A stretch of DNA of 64,000 nt from Phymatolithon calcareum (GCA_977006965.1 OZ345366.1:496001-560000); one strand, 5' to 3'. Shown: positions 41,441-51,905, counted from the first letter of the stretch. The notes: a model not told the origin generated them from the letters alone. Program-made: numbers and translations.

Positions 41441-41922
41441 TAAGATCCATGGTAATTCTATCTCAGTCCTCTACTGGGAAACTGCCACAGGCGTACTGCA
41501 GCGCGAGTTGACTGTGCTTCACCTTGGGGAACTTGAGGCTTGCTGGAAATTCTCTTGTCTTGTTGTATAGAATTTTCCCTTTCCGCGTCAATTCAAGGAG
41601 GTCTCATTCTATTTCCAGAAATTTAGATCGACGGGTTTGCGAACACTGGTTTTGGACTGCTGAGTCTAAAATCGACCGTCGAGCACGTTCTCCATATCCC
41701 GCTCGCTCTGGTCTCCTCCCCTCCAATCCCATTACGGGCGCCCGCGTATGGGAGCGCTGGCGTTCTGCGTCTCCGCACACCGACTTCTACAGTCCCACTA
41801 TTGGGGGGAAATTGTAGGTTTTTATTTTAGAAGCCCTCAACGCCGGCGCACGCCGACACCAGAGCAGCTTCGCATTGCGCTGTAACCCTTCCAGGGACGA
41901 CTACAGCATATCGCCTCCATCA

Positions 41923-42132
41923 TTACACCATCATCTCCTCTTTTATCTCACTTTCTAGAATCATTAGTTTGTCCATCGCTTGTTTCACTTCCTCTTCTGT
42001 TCCCTCATTCATCTTGGGTTGCGTTAGGTTGCGTTGGGGGGTTTCCAACAGCATCGCTGCTAGTTCGTCGTAGCTGTCGATATATGCCGACGAGTTTCGC
42101 GGAGGGAAGCGGCCGAAAAACCACAGTCCCAC
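41923..42132 (-). pseudogene. P-family relic, C-terminal fragment
   Basis: FFGRFPPRNSSAYIDSY aligns with AFGRFPPLSTTLQEDKY of the relic at 46659 and AFGRFLPLSSTLQEKNW of 54542-55120. It sits in a stretch (about 41796-42205) that unit 1 lacks, between imperfect repeats AC(A/T)GTCC, so it arrived by insertion. Confidence 0.5.
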
Positions 42133-42279
42133 TGTTCGTTATCCTCTGTGCTGCAGCCTGTCTTGATGCTTATATCGAAAATGTCCACAATGGCTCAATT
42201 GGTGTCGACTGTCCTGCTGCTGATTTAATATTTTCTGACAGGAGTACGATGAGGTCGTGCCCCATTCATTCGCAGATTG

Positions 42280-44136
42280 GGATTTGCTGCAGGTGGAAGG
42301 TCACCACTGGGAATCATTGACGGCAACGTCAAGATCGACGGAGAGCGAATCAAAGCAGTTCCGGCATATAAGTTCCTCGGAGTTAACGTGGACCAACGAC
42401 TGAGCTTCAAATTGCACTGCAAGGAAGTGAGTCTGAAACTCCGGTCCAAGACTCGATTCATCCGAGCGCTGGGAGGGACATCTTGGGGCGCCGAGACACC
42501 GACGATGGAGGCTTTCCGAAAGAGCTACTGCGAGCCAGTTGTATTATACAGTGCATCATCCTACGCAGTACATGGCTTCGACTCACACATCAAACTAGTC
42601 GAAATCGCACGAAACGACGCAGAGCGAGCGACTAGCGGCTGCCTTAAAGCTACGGCAGTTGCCAAGCTTCGGGCACTGACAGGGATGCGTAGTCTGCGGG
42701 ACATCGGAGAGATGGATGCTACTCTTGTTATGGAGAAAGCACTTCGACTCGAACCGGGGGCTCCAGTGGCTCGTGCAACCCACTCACGCGAGCTCAAACC
42801 AAGACGCAACGTAGGGTCATGGCGGGAATCAAGCGCCTATTATCTGGCCGAGAAAGGGATCCTCGCTCTACCATGCAGGGGATTCCACTCGCCAATCGGG
42901 AAGGATCGCTCAAGCAACAGGTTTACGACCTTCATAACGCCTATTGAACCGGAGGAGAAGCGCGCCGCCACAGAAGCCTTTATTTTGGAGCGTAATGCAG
43001 TGAGAACAGCGGATATCGAAATATGGACAGATGGAAGTGTGGGAGAAATACCGCAAGCTCACGTCTGGGATCTGAATCACGGAGAACGCGTCTCCGTAAA
43101 ATGGGACGAAGGTTGGTACACCGCGACCATGAAGAAATTCAACTCTACCGAACATCAGCACCACGACGCAGCGAAACGGTATGAAGCTCGACACGGCAAG
43201 CCGCCGGATGTCCTCTTGGTCTACGACGACGGGGACGAGCATGCTTACGAAACGACCCCGACGGCCTCGAAGCAGCGCGTTATCCTATGCGATGAAGATG
43301 ATGACACACCCGACATGTACCGTACAATCCCACCGCAGGTCGGTGGTGCGGGCGTTTTGGTGCTGCGCGGAGAAGAAGCGATACTGGAAGAAGGGCTGTC
43401 CGCTGGGACCATTGGCTCCTCATTCGACGCCGAGGCTTTTGCGGCCGTACACGCATTTCAGGCAGCATCCAGTCTACCGATATCGCGCGGCAGCACTATC
43501 CGATGGTTCACCGACAGCAAGAGCTGCATAGACGCACTCAACGTCCAGCTGTGGATGTTTGGAGAGATGGTTCGGAAACTATGGAATCTTATGGAACAAA
43601 TCATGGCACAGGAGATTCACATAGAAGGCATTTGGATACCGAGTCACTGCGGAGTCCCGAAAAATGAGGCTGCTGATGAGCTCGCGCGCCGGGGAATCTC
43701 GGAATCAAGCCTGCTATCACATCAAGCGGTACCTCTCACCATGGAAGCGGCACGATCCATTATCAAACCGCCTTGTAGAAGCAAACCAGTTACCATCCCG
43801 ACACTCCCGGAAGACCTACACATCTCACATAGACGGGCTGAGGTAATACTCCACCAGCTCATAACTAATTGCTGTCCAATCGTCGCCAGCTTGCACCATG
43901 GACACAACGAGAATGAGCCACGTCCTCACGACCCAATGTGCAAGAAATGCCCGTATGGTGTGAAGGAAACTGTGGAACATATGATCCTACATTGTTCGGG
44001 TCGGGCTGTTAGTCGACGGAAATTCATCGGCAGAGTTCGGAGCAAAACGGTAGAAGATCTGTGCAGAGAGAAACCCGTAGCGATAATCCAATATTTGAAC
44101 GAAGAGAACTTGCTCGAGAGCAAGTTTAGGCGTTAA
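42280..44136 (+). CDS. Non-LTR retrotransposon ORF2 C-terminal part: RT thumb, RNase H with Tudor-like insert, zinc motif
   Basis: 619 codons open from the insertion edge; the first residues come from host DNA, so there is no native start. About residues 15-150 are the RT thumb region (AYKFLGVNVDQRLSFKLHCK). RNase H follows with all four acidic residues: D252 (EIWTDGSVG), E386 (SSFDAEAFA), D413 (RWFTDSKSC), D467 (KNEAADELA). Between the first strand and GGAGVLVL about 95 extra residues are inserted (256-352); they contain GERVSVKWDEGWYTATM and VLLVYDDGDEHAYE, the pattern of a Tudor/agenet-type barrel. A terminal CKKC...EHMILHC zinc motif (about 555-573) is usual for this class. The frame is intact to the stop, implying recent origin. 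Confidence 0.85.
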   Translation, partial: GFAAGGRSPLGIIDGNVKIDGERIKAVPAYKFLGVNVDQRLSFKLHCKEVSLKLRSKTRFIRALGGTSWGAETPTMEAFRKSYCEPVVLYSASSYAVHGFDSHIKLVEIARNDAERATSGCLKATAVAKLRALTGMRSLRDIGEMDATLVMEKALRLEPGAPVARATHSRELKPRRNVGSWRESSAYYLAEKGILALPCRGFHSPIGKDRSSNRFTTFITPIEPEEKRAATEAFILERNAVRTADIEIWTDGSVGEIPQAHVWDLNHGERVSVKWDEGWYTATMKKFNSTEHQHHDAAKRYEARHGKPPDVLLVYDDGDEHAYETTPTASKQRVILCDEDDDTPDMYRTIPPQVGGAGVLVLRGEEAILEEGLSAGTIGSSFDAEAFAAVHAFQAASSLPISRGSTIRWFTDSKSCIDALNVQLWMFGEMVRKLWNLMEQIMAQEIHIEGIWIPSHCGVPKNEAADELARRGISESSLLSHQAVPLTMEAARSIIKPPCRSKPVTIPTLPEDLHISHRRAEVILHQLITNCCPIVASLHHGHNENEPRPHDPMCKKCPYGVKETVEHMILHCSGRAVSRRKFIGRVRSKTVEDLCREKPVAIIQYLNEENLLESKFRR

Positions 44137-44188
44137 CTAAAAAAAATTGACGTCATCTGCAATAAAGAAAGAAAGAAAGAAAGAAAGA
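42280..44188 (+). mobile_element. 5'-truncated non-LTR retrotransposon with GAAA tail
   Basis: The unit 1 empty site reads cgcagattg-agacacaat (about 13825-13845). Here the same flanks are separated by 1.9 kb that ends in a (GAAA)n tail at 44162-44187. No target-site duplication is visible; the joins look blunt. Only the 3' end of the RT region onward is retained, as in typical incomplete reverse transcription. Confidence 0.85.
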
Positions 44189-44470
44189 GACACAATATGC
44201 TTCCATGAGGCAGATTATCGGAAAGATAGTCGATGGATTATGAGACTACTGTAGTCCTTTGGACGATCCACTCTTTCCCACAGATTGTTTCCGTTAACAG
44301 CAACCATACGAGGATATGGCCAGAGCTCCTACTGCTGCCTGCTTATCTCTCTGGCTTTCTTGAGTATTTGGGGTAGTACCCTGGATGCCGGATGAGATGA
44401 TGCGTGGTGCGCCGCGGTGTACACGTCAGAGAAAGGTTTCCGAAGCATACCTGGGTTTTTAATATACTAC

Positions 44471-45791
44471 TGTTGCACAAGAAGTAATCGGCTGTAAGCT
44501 GGACCGATCAACCGAGCACAACGATCATACTTGGCAATTGGGCTGAATGTCGGTTGAATGATTTGGTCACCAAGTTCTGGTGACCAGAGATTGTCTCGGA
44601 CGGATGAAACCAGTCATCCGTCGCTCCGGAGGGTAATTCTAGCCCTTACTGGATAATTTAATCGAAATATTTCGGATTACTGACCCGCGATCGGATTAGC
44701 TTTTCTAAAAGCAGATCACATCGTGGATTAGAATGGCTTAATCCGGTGCATAACCGATTAGATTGAACTCTATGTATCTTTCAACTGGATGTGCTCCGGA
44801 TTCGAAACTTATTTTTGAACCGGATTGAAACCAGATTGAACACTTAATTGTTTTCCTAAACTCGACCTTACAGCTCATTTTAGGTTTATTCATGACACAA
44901 AATACTATTTTATACAGCCATTTTCCCTAAAACATGGAATTAGCGCACATTTAGGCACAAAAATACTCTCATGAGAATTTTTGTGTTGTTTGTGTCTTCG
45001 TACAGACAAATTAGATCTGGATACCGGTGGTGTAAATTTTTAAAACTCAATTTTGATTCGGATCACGGATCAGATTCTGAGTTGTGGAGCGGATCACGGA
45101 CGGATTGCGAATCAAATGCGAATGTTTGTTTAGTGATTTGGATAAATTCTGATAAAATTTTAGGAGATTTGATTGGATAACGGATTGGGGAAAAGAGCCA
45201 CTTGGCGGACTGGAGTCATCCGCAATCCGTCCGAGACAAACGCTGCTGGTGACGCCACCCGAATGGGCGTCACATCTGTGGGGACTGCAAGTGGCAGCTG
45301 GCTTCAATGGTCACCTGAATCTGCTCCGCGTACGCACTGGTTCGTCGGGCGCGTACAGGGCAAGGATCGGGCGCGTTATGAGCGCGCTGACGCACGATGC
45401 TGATGGGCGGGCGCTGATGAGCGCACGCTGAGGCCGCTGACAAGGTATTCTACGAATGGGCGCGCCGGTAAATTGGGCGCGTGAATGATGTGTTGCGGCT
45501 GTGTGCGCCGCTGTCGTGTGCGGTGATTGCGTTTACACGCGACCGCTGCCGGACTCCCTGATGAGTGCCGAGGGCAAGACCCGGGCATGTGGAGTGCAGG
45601 TGGAACCCCTACCTAAGCGAGCACCATGTGCGAGCTATAGAGGAGAAGGGGCATCGAACTGGGAGTTTGTTCGGTTGTTGCGAAGTTGAGGCGAAGAGAA
45701 CTGAAGGTAAAAGCGTCTCTGTTTGTCGTGTTTCGGGCATCAGCCCTGTTGTTTGGTTGCTGTAAAGCGCTCACGCCAGGTAGGCGCGACA
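44471..45791. mobile_element. Possible solo LTR, interrupted by a hAT-type MITE
   Basis: Unit 1 (14100-14125) lacks this segment. It starts TGTTGC and ends GCGACA, with CTAC repeated at each side (44467-44470 and 45792-45795; ACTAC if the end is taken one base earlier). Removing the nested MITE leaves about 650 bp, GC-rich, without ORF, and of a size fitting an LTR. No internal element is present, hence solo LTR; not related in sequence to the copia LTR here. Confidence 0.5.
44585..45245. mobile_element. hAT-type MITE, second copy
   Basis: 661 bp with 8-bp target duplication CTGGTGAC (44577-44584 and 45246-45253) and related termini (left CAGAGATTGTCTCGGACGG; right complement CAGCGTTTGTCTCGGACGG). 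Subterminal CCAGTCATCCGTCGCTCCGG is shared with the right end of 33171-38785, so both belong to one family. AT-rich interior without ORF. Confidence 0.82.
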
Positions 45792-46658
45792 CTACAGAAG
45801 TCTTTCCCGTTATTGAATTTTTAGCGCAGACAAGGGCAGTCAATACTATTAAAAATTTCTAGTCTTGCTCGATTCCTTTCACATTTCATGCACTTATCAA
45901 CACGGTGGCAATAGCGTTGGGTTCCATGGAAACCTTCTCGCGCGCCTACTAGGTTTCTATGATATTTTAGTTTTTGTTTGAGTGCTCCGTTTTGCTCTGT
46001 CGTCCACGGGGTCTTCCACATGTCTGTCGCGGGAACTAAAAGCATCCTTACTACTGGTGTCAACCATCAACTTTGTATCACTTCTCCTGTTGAGCAATGT
46101 TGTTTATTCTGTTCCGATTTTTGGTTGTGCTGATCACACTGTGAGAAGGCGGAACCATAAGTGCATGTATGAAGCGTCTATGAAAGCATGGTTCGCAGAA
46201 ATGGACCCGACAATCTCACTAGACACGTTAGAAAGGTGCTGACTTTCTTGAAGTTGGGATACATGGCACCTTGCCAATAAATCCTCCAAATTACGACCCG
46301 TCAATCTCACTCGTCTCCAGTGAATATATTTTTGTTGAACGTACAAAGGTGTACGAGGAAAGTTATACTGCATCATTGCATGCTCACTTTTTTGAATAGA
46401 GAATTTATTTAACGCCCTCAGCCAAACTCTTGAGAGTGTAAGAGAGATGCGTTTCAGCTGCTACTGCTAGTGTAGCTTACAATACTCACTTCTATTCCTT
46501 CCGGAGTGTCGTGTCCCTATCTGCAAAAACCTGCTGTGGGGAAAAGCTTGGAGTCCACTTCATGTTTTTCTCCGGTAGCTCATATCTGCAGCGTTTTTCT
46601 ATTCCTTGTCGTCATAGTACTATGGTAAAGAATAATAACTGGTCCATCGCGTTTTCGA

Positions 46659-46874
46659 TCATCTTGGTCTCTTCTTCAGTCGTTTGGTACCTTGAGATGT
46701 GATCCTGAAGGTATCCATGAGGCTTGGTACACCATCACCATATTTGTCTTCTTGCAGTGTGGTACTCAATGGGGGAAACCTCCCGAATGCCCACTTCACC
46801 GCCAATTGGCGATGGCGTACCTTCGGAAGGCGTAGAATCCCCGGAATACACCGGGGAATGTCATACGATGTCAT
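46659..46874 (-). pseudogene. P-family relic, C-terminal fragment
   Basis: IPGILRLPKVRHRQLAVKWAFGRF matches 54542-55120 (IPAIVRLSKVRHRLLAVKW) almost residue for residue, followed by PPLSTTLQEDKYGDG. N-terminal two thirds are missing. It lies in unit 2 sequence also present, more decayed, around 15990-16080 of unit 1. Confidence 0.55.
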
Positions 46875-47880
46875 TTCATGCTCTTGCTATGAAGATGTCA
46901 TCTAACATCAGACGGCAGCTAGTAGCTATACGGCCTTAAAGCAGAGAAAATTTGCTGTTGTGCACCATGTAGAGAAATTGAAGTGCAAGAAAGAGTATTT
47001 GGTATCTGGATTGAAGACAATTATCGGCTTGACGGAGAGGCCCCGTAAATTATTGGCATGAACACGTTCCTCGACGAATTGCCCAAGCGGTCACATTCAT
47101 GCTACAACCGAGCATTGAACGACCCAGAAAAAGACTCCAAGCGGCTCTACTGTAATATGTAGGGCGTTAAGAATACCATTGCTTCTGGTGGAAATGAATA
47201 GTACGTTAGCTGCACGAAAGCGGACAATGGCAGTAAAATCTTACCTATTATTGTTGCGGATCTCAGATTGGGAGAGTCTTTGGAAGAGCCACTGTCCCAA
47301 AATCTGACGCATGTTGACATGCACTTCGATATCAAAGGTCGAAATTTCAAGGCAATCCTTGTGAACTGAATTCTGCTCTTAAGGAGCGCGCTCTAATACG
47401 ACTTTCATGTATGAACTGTGCGTAGAAAAACAGGCCAATTCCGCCTTTTCAGCACTAATCGCGTGTCGCTAGTTGCGTCTTGTATCTGTGAAGAACGCAA
47501 TGTTAGCTTCCTCTTGTTGATATGCCTACAGGCCCCAGACATTGACGTGATGTATGATGTCCATAACTGAATCTCATCTGATTTAGACGGACGGACTATT
47601 GACTTGTCGTAATATGAGCGGGTCTCCGGGAATTGCAGCTGTCCAATAAGGCGCGTCACGTGAATAGCTTTAGTTGCAGCGTGCCGAGATGCAGCGCAGA
47701 TATTTTTGTCTTTCAAAAAAGCTTCAAAAACGAACAGAAATAAATCCAAAATCTTGCTGCATCTCTGCAATGTCACGATGAAATCCTAGGCACCGCGCAC
47801 GGTAAATCTACCTCATTTTTCCTTCCTGTGTTGACTCAAGACCAACTTCCACGAAACAAACTCAGCTACTCATCTTCGAT

Positions 47881-49035
47881 ATGGACTTTCCTAACGCGTC
47901 GCCTTGTGCCCCCAACGCTTCTAACCTCGCAATTGCATTGCCCCCCATGGCGTTTGCGCCTTCCTCCCCCCTGCCTCTGCGCGGCGTCGCAGCAAGACGT
48001 CTACAAGTCTCCCACCGCGACGTCGTGAGCGTCTCGCGCACGCGTCAAGCCATAATGTTATCAATGCGAGCGGGCCGTCGCGCGCCAGACTTCGATTCAG
48101 GCTGGATGCCAGAGTCCGACAGAGCCTACGAGGAGGTCCGGGTTCTCTCGCTGGGCCCCGCCGAACCTTGCCGCACTGGCGGCTCCCTCCTGACGCTAAT
48201 GCCGGTATCCGGCGGCCGGGATGCTTTCCGTATGAGTGTCACCTGCTCGCAAGCCGAATCCGTCCGCGCGGCTCTCCGCGGCTCGCGTCACCCCGGACGC
48301 CTCTCTGGTCGTCCTGGTACGCACGACTTGTTCAAACGAGTGTTGGACGCTCAGAGCGCATTTGTGACCAAGGCTGCGATCACGCACATGCGTGCCGACG
48401 TTTTCATCGCACGTGTATGGGTGCGTTCCCCTCTCGTGGGCGAAGTACATCTGGACGCACGTCCCAGCGACGCCATTGCAATGGCGCTCCGGTCTGGAGC
48501 GCCGCTGTATCTTAACACAGAGCTCCTGGAGGAATGGTCCGTCCCAGTGGAGGCTGTGCGCCGCGATGCAGCGCATGGGCTTTGTGAGTGCCCGGAGGTG
48601 GCGGATACTTGCAAGAGCGCCACGGCGCTACTTGCGGAGGCTCGTGCGGCACCAGAGCACGTGGCGCTCGCAAAACTCAAGATGGCACTTGATCTGGCCG
48701 TCAGATTGCAGCGATTCCGTGAAGCGGCCAGGCTGCGCGATCAAATTTCCCGAATTTGCCCGGCAGATAGATTGGAGGAGATGTTGCAGGACGCGATTCG
48801 CGAGGAGCGATATGCGGATGCCGCCGCTTTGCAGGACCAAATTGTACTGTGGAGAGCAAGGCTGCGGAGGTGGGAGAAGGGCGGCGCGGAATCGTCCGTT
48901 TACGGTGATAACGTTGATGCCATTATTGATGGCACCAGGAGCGAAATGGGATCGGACGGCGAGCGGAAGGGACCGGATAACTCTGGCAATTCCGCGAATG
49001 GTGGAAGCGGGACTGACGATTTGACTGAAAGTTGA
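47881..49035 (+). CDS. Bifunctional nuclease (DUF151) with UVR motifs, probably plastid-targeted
   Basis: 384 codons from ATG. Residues 1-70 are Ser/Ala/Arg-rich with few acidic residues, resembling a plastid transit peptide. About 85-225 is the BFN/DUF151 domain, with its most conserved block DARPSDAIAMALRSGAPLY at about 200-218. About 260-345 carries two UVR-type helical motifs (RFREAARLRDQIS and RYADAAALQDQI). The tail (about 345-384) is Gly/Ser/Asp-rich. Plant proteins of this layout (BBD1/BBD2) act as nucleases on RNA and single-stranded DNA; the same reaction is inferred here, with UVR as a protein-protein interaction motif. Intronless. The 5' 73 codons and about 320 bp upstream are duplicated at 17725-18270, fixing the start by conservation. 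This gene closes tandem unit 2. Confidence 0.88.
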   Translation: MDFPNASPCAPNASNLAIALPPMAFAPSSPLPLRGVAARRLQVSHRDVVSVSRTRQAIMLSMRAGRRAPDFDSGWMPESDRAYEEVRVLSLGPAEPCRTGGSLLTLMPVSGGRDAFRMSVTCSQAESVRAALRGSRHPGRLSGRPGTHDLFKRVLDAQSAFVTKAAITHMRADVFIARVWVRSPLVGEVHLDARPSDAIAMALRSGAPLYLNTELLEEWSVPVEAVRRDAAHGLCECPEVADTCKSATALLAEARAAPEHVALAKLKMALDLAVRLQRFREAARLRDQISRICPADRLEEMLQDAIREERYADAAALQDQIVLWRARLRRWEKGGAESSVYGDNVDAIIDGTRSEMGSDGERKGPDNSGNSANGGSGTDDLTES

Positions 49036-49475
49036 GTTGCTCCGACTCGTCGACGTGGACGACTTGTAATACCTGGAGGAATTCTCGCATTTCCAGCGAC
49101 TTATTTGACCATTGTTCCTGTTCTGCCATATTCACCCTTTGACCCGCTATGTCTTTGCAATGTTGTGAAAATTCGTGATAGAGTTAGCGTACTGTTTCCT
49201 GTGCTGCACTTTGAATCGCCATGTCGTCTGCTTCATTGGCGTTGTACAATATAGTCCCTTTCATTAGGAAAAGGTACGCGCTCGCACCGGGCGTCAGTGC
49301 TTTTCAAATAGTTTCTTGTACTACTTTGTCTCCATTTAGCTGTGTGTGTATAAAACAATTTTTTCTACTGCCTACTAACATTTGGTTAGCTGCAACTCCC
49401 ATATGAACTCCAAGTGAGCAGAATAAGAATATTCTGTTTGACGGGCCTTCATTGCATAGAGCAGCAAAAAGCTCG
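49036..49475. other. 3' flank of the nuclease gene
   Basis: No gene or repeat recognised; short open frames only. Confidence 0.4.
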
Positions 49476-49560
49476 TGACCCCGACGGGAATCGAACCCGC
49501 AACCTTTTGATAGGTACTTCTGATCTGGAGTCAACTGCGCTACCATTGCGCCACGGAGTC
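49476..49560 (-). tRNA. tRNA-Trp (CCA) with 13-nt intron
   Basis: Minus strand, 85 nt with a complete cloverleaf after removing an intron at 49512-49524. Acceptor GACTCCG/CGGGGTC plus discriminator A, D arm GCGC/GCGC, anticodon loop CTCCAGA with anticodon CCA, T arm GCGGG/CCCGT with loop TTCGATT, variable loop of five. Mature length 72 nt, as for eukaryotic tRNA-Trp. The intron (ATCAGAAGTACCT) sits at the canonical 37/38 position; without splicing the variable loop would be 17 nt. The 27-43 pair is G-A, a mismatch. A and B boxes are intact (TGGCGCAATGG, GGTTCGATTCC), and a T5 terminator lies 5 nt past the 3' end (49466-49470). Confidence 0.9.
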
Positions 49561-50592
49561 ATGACTGGATCGGCAAGATCGAGACATGGGTAAATAAATG
49601 TTGATACCCGGGTCTAATATGGTGACCGTAGTCGTCTCCGAGAATGAGCCCTCTATACTGCAGTTCTCCTGTTGCTAAAAGCTTTTATTTATCTGAAGAG
49701 CACATCCAACAGCAATTTCATCATGGGCATACTACCCACTAATTTTCTCAAAATCTGCCTTCCAGTTACGATTCCACTATAGAATAGTACGTTCTGTGGT
49801 TGCCGGGACCCCCGCCATTAACAGGGACCGAAACAGACTTTTTCACTTTTATTTTCGTTAAGGGGCTTGCGGACAATCTACTAGACGTTTGAGAACGCAT
49901 CCCTACTCGGTTGTCCCGCTCTCTGGTGTGGCGTATGCCCCACGACTCACTTCTGCTGTACAGATCCTCCGCGAAATCGCTCCAACGTCTTAGTTTAGTC
50001 TAGAAGTATAACTATTCATGCTAGCATATTCAATAATGCCGTGGGTCCACGGCGCGATTAAACGTCACATTCGCCTCACTCTCTCACCCTCATCTAGGGT
50101 TCGGCCCCAGCGTGGACTGGATCCTCTCCTCTGCTTCGCAAAATCTAAGTCCGGAAAAAGTTCAATTTTTAAAAGCCCCACAGTCATACGAATATACGGG
50201 CAATACTTTCTCAGTTGTTACCTACAATAGAGTGGCGTCTGGTAGGCTATCTGATCCCCTAGCATGTACTCGATTGTATTGCATTTCTCTTGCTAAAAAT
50301 TTCCGAAGAATCGCTTCTTCCCGGGAACCCTGGGAACCCCTGGAACTTGTAAGTTTCTGATCTGGATTTTAATGTTGGGTGTTCGGTGCAATGCAGTTTC
50401 GCAGATGCAAACAGCTTCCAAGTAGTCGGAGAAAACTTCGGATGCGGTCAATGAAAAGCTCAAGAAAGCAGCCCGCATATTGTCGAAGCAAAGTAAAGGA
50501 TAATCAGTGCCTGTAAATTCAGTGTGCAAAGCCGAAAAGAACTGGAACGTGATCCTTGAGAGCTGTACAGTTAACAGGGCAATAAGGAGGCA
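49561..50592. other. Non-coding stretch with diverged W repeat
   Basis: 50150-50235 carries AAAAGCCCCACAG...GGGCAATACTTTCTCAG, a diverged W repeat. Nothing else recognised. Confidence 0.4.
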
Positions 50593-51905
50593 TCTTTCTT
50601 TATTTATTTATTGCAGAAATATCGCTCACACTGAAGGAGAGCTCCTAAAGCTGTTCTACAATAGCTTCTCATTGTTCAGAAATTTGAGTATAGCTAAGGG
50701 TCTCTCGTGGCATAGCTCTTCTACGGTTTTTGTACTTACTCAACCAAGAAACTTATGTCTGGAGAGGGTACATCCACTACACCTTAAAATCAGGTGCTCG
50801 GCAGTTTCCTTGTAACCATAGTTACAGGTTTTGCACATTGGTCGTACGACATTGTGTCTGCACGTCTAAACACGGCCACTATGGGGGTACAGTCTCCAAT
50901 GAGTTGGTGTACGATCACCTCTGCCCATCTGTGCGATATGGGCAGCTCTCGGGGCAGTGTCGGAATGGCGACAGGTTCGGATGGTAAAGAGAGTCTAATG
51001 ATTGATCTCGCTGCCTTGAGTATCAGAGGAACCTTCTGATGATCCAATAGGCTTGATTCGCAAATAGCCCTTTTTGCCAATTCGTCGACGGCATTATTTC
51101 TTGGAATTCTGCAGTGACTTGAAATCCAAAAGCCTTCAACGTTAATCTACCAAGATGTCGAGTCGGCCATAACAAACGTCTCCGACTAGAGCATGTGGAA
51201 TCAAATGAAGCCATCTAGACGTGCTAGCCTCTTAGGGGACTAAAGCAACTATAATCATCATCAACGAAGATCTCCTTGGACATTAGTTGCTCCATAAGGC
51301 CCCAAAGTTTCCGCATCATTTCCCCATACCTTCGCGGCTGTCTGTTAATAGCATCGATATAGCTCCTGCAGTCGGTGAACCATCTTATAGTGCTTCCAGG
51401 TGCAAAGGAGAGCTTCAGCGCTTCTTGCAAGGCATGAACTGCGGCGAAACCTCTGCGTCGTACGAAGATCCGACAGCTCCGGCGGCCAGCGCCAATTCCT
51501 TCACCGATTCATATTAGCGCATCAGCAAAACACCCGCATCCCCGACATTGTCCGGGACGTTTCTGTACATGTCGGGAAGGTCTCCATGCTCACGGCAAAG
51601 AATCACACTCTGCTTCGAAACTGCCGGGATTGAGGCCCACGCATGTTCGTCACCGTCTTCACAGAAAAGAATACTGTCCGGTGGTTTGCCGTGCCGGGTC
51701 ATAAATTTCGACACCGCCGCATTCTAATTTCAAGCTTCGCATTGTATCAGCCTTCATCCCATTTAACCGAGACTCGTTCGCCGTGATGACGAACTCGAAG
51801 TGAATTTCTCCAACGCAGCCGTAGGTCCATATTTCCAAGCCAGCTGACCGTGCGCCGTCCCGCTCGAGAAGAAGAGCCTCAACGGCTAGAGGAGGCATCT
51901 ACGAC
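50593..51905 (-). pseudogene. Decayed non-LTR retrotransposon, 3' part (RNase H with Tudor-like insert)
   Basis: Minus strand, same family as 42280-44188. Tail remnant (AAATAAATAAAGAAAG) at about 50593-50614, then zinc-region and RNase H pieces: SHRWAEVIVHQLI, TIRWFTDCRSYIDA, and LEIWTYGCVG where the first catalytic Asp is replaced by Tyr. The Tudor-like insert is present too: SVKWDEG followed by a stop in place of Trp (about 51746-51770), and EDGDEHAW (about 51645-51670), then PDMYRNVPD. Many stops and frameshifts. It meets an RT segment of opposite orientation at 51905/51906. Confidence 0.78.

Larger units (their letters stand above)
18271..48108. repeat. Tandem segmental duplication, unit 2 (TE-expanded)
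   Basis: Second copy of the unit at 4716-18270. Similarity to unit 1 looks highest near both ends (about 18273-18985, 25502-26756 and the BFN leader, all well above 95% by eye) and lower in the middle (around 80-90% across the membrane-protein gene and the 44-47 kb part). The increase to about 30 kb is explained by insertions listed separately. Past 48108 the BFN gene continues without a unit 1 counterpart. Confidence 0.85.
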
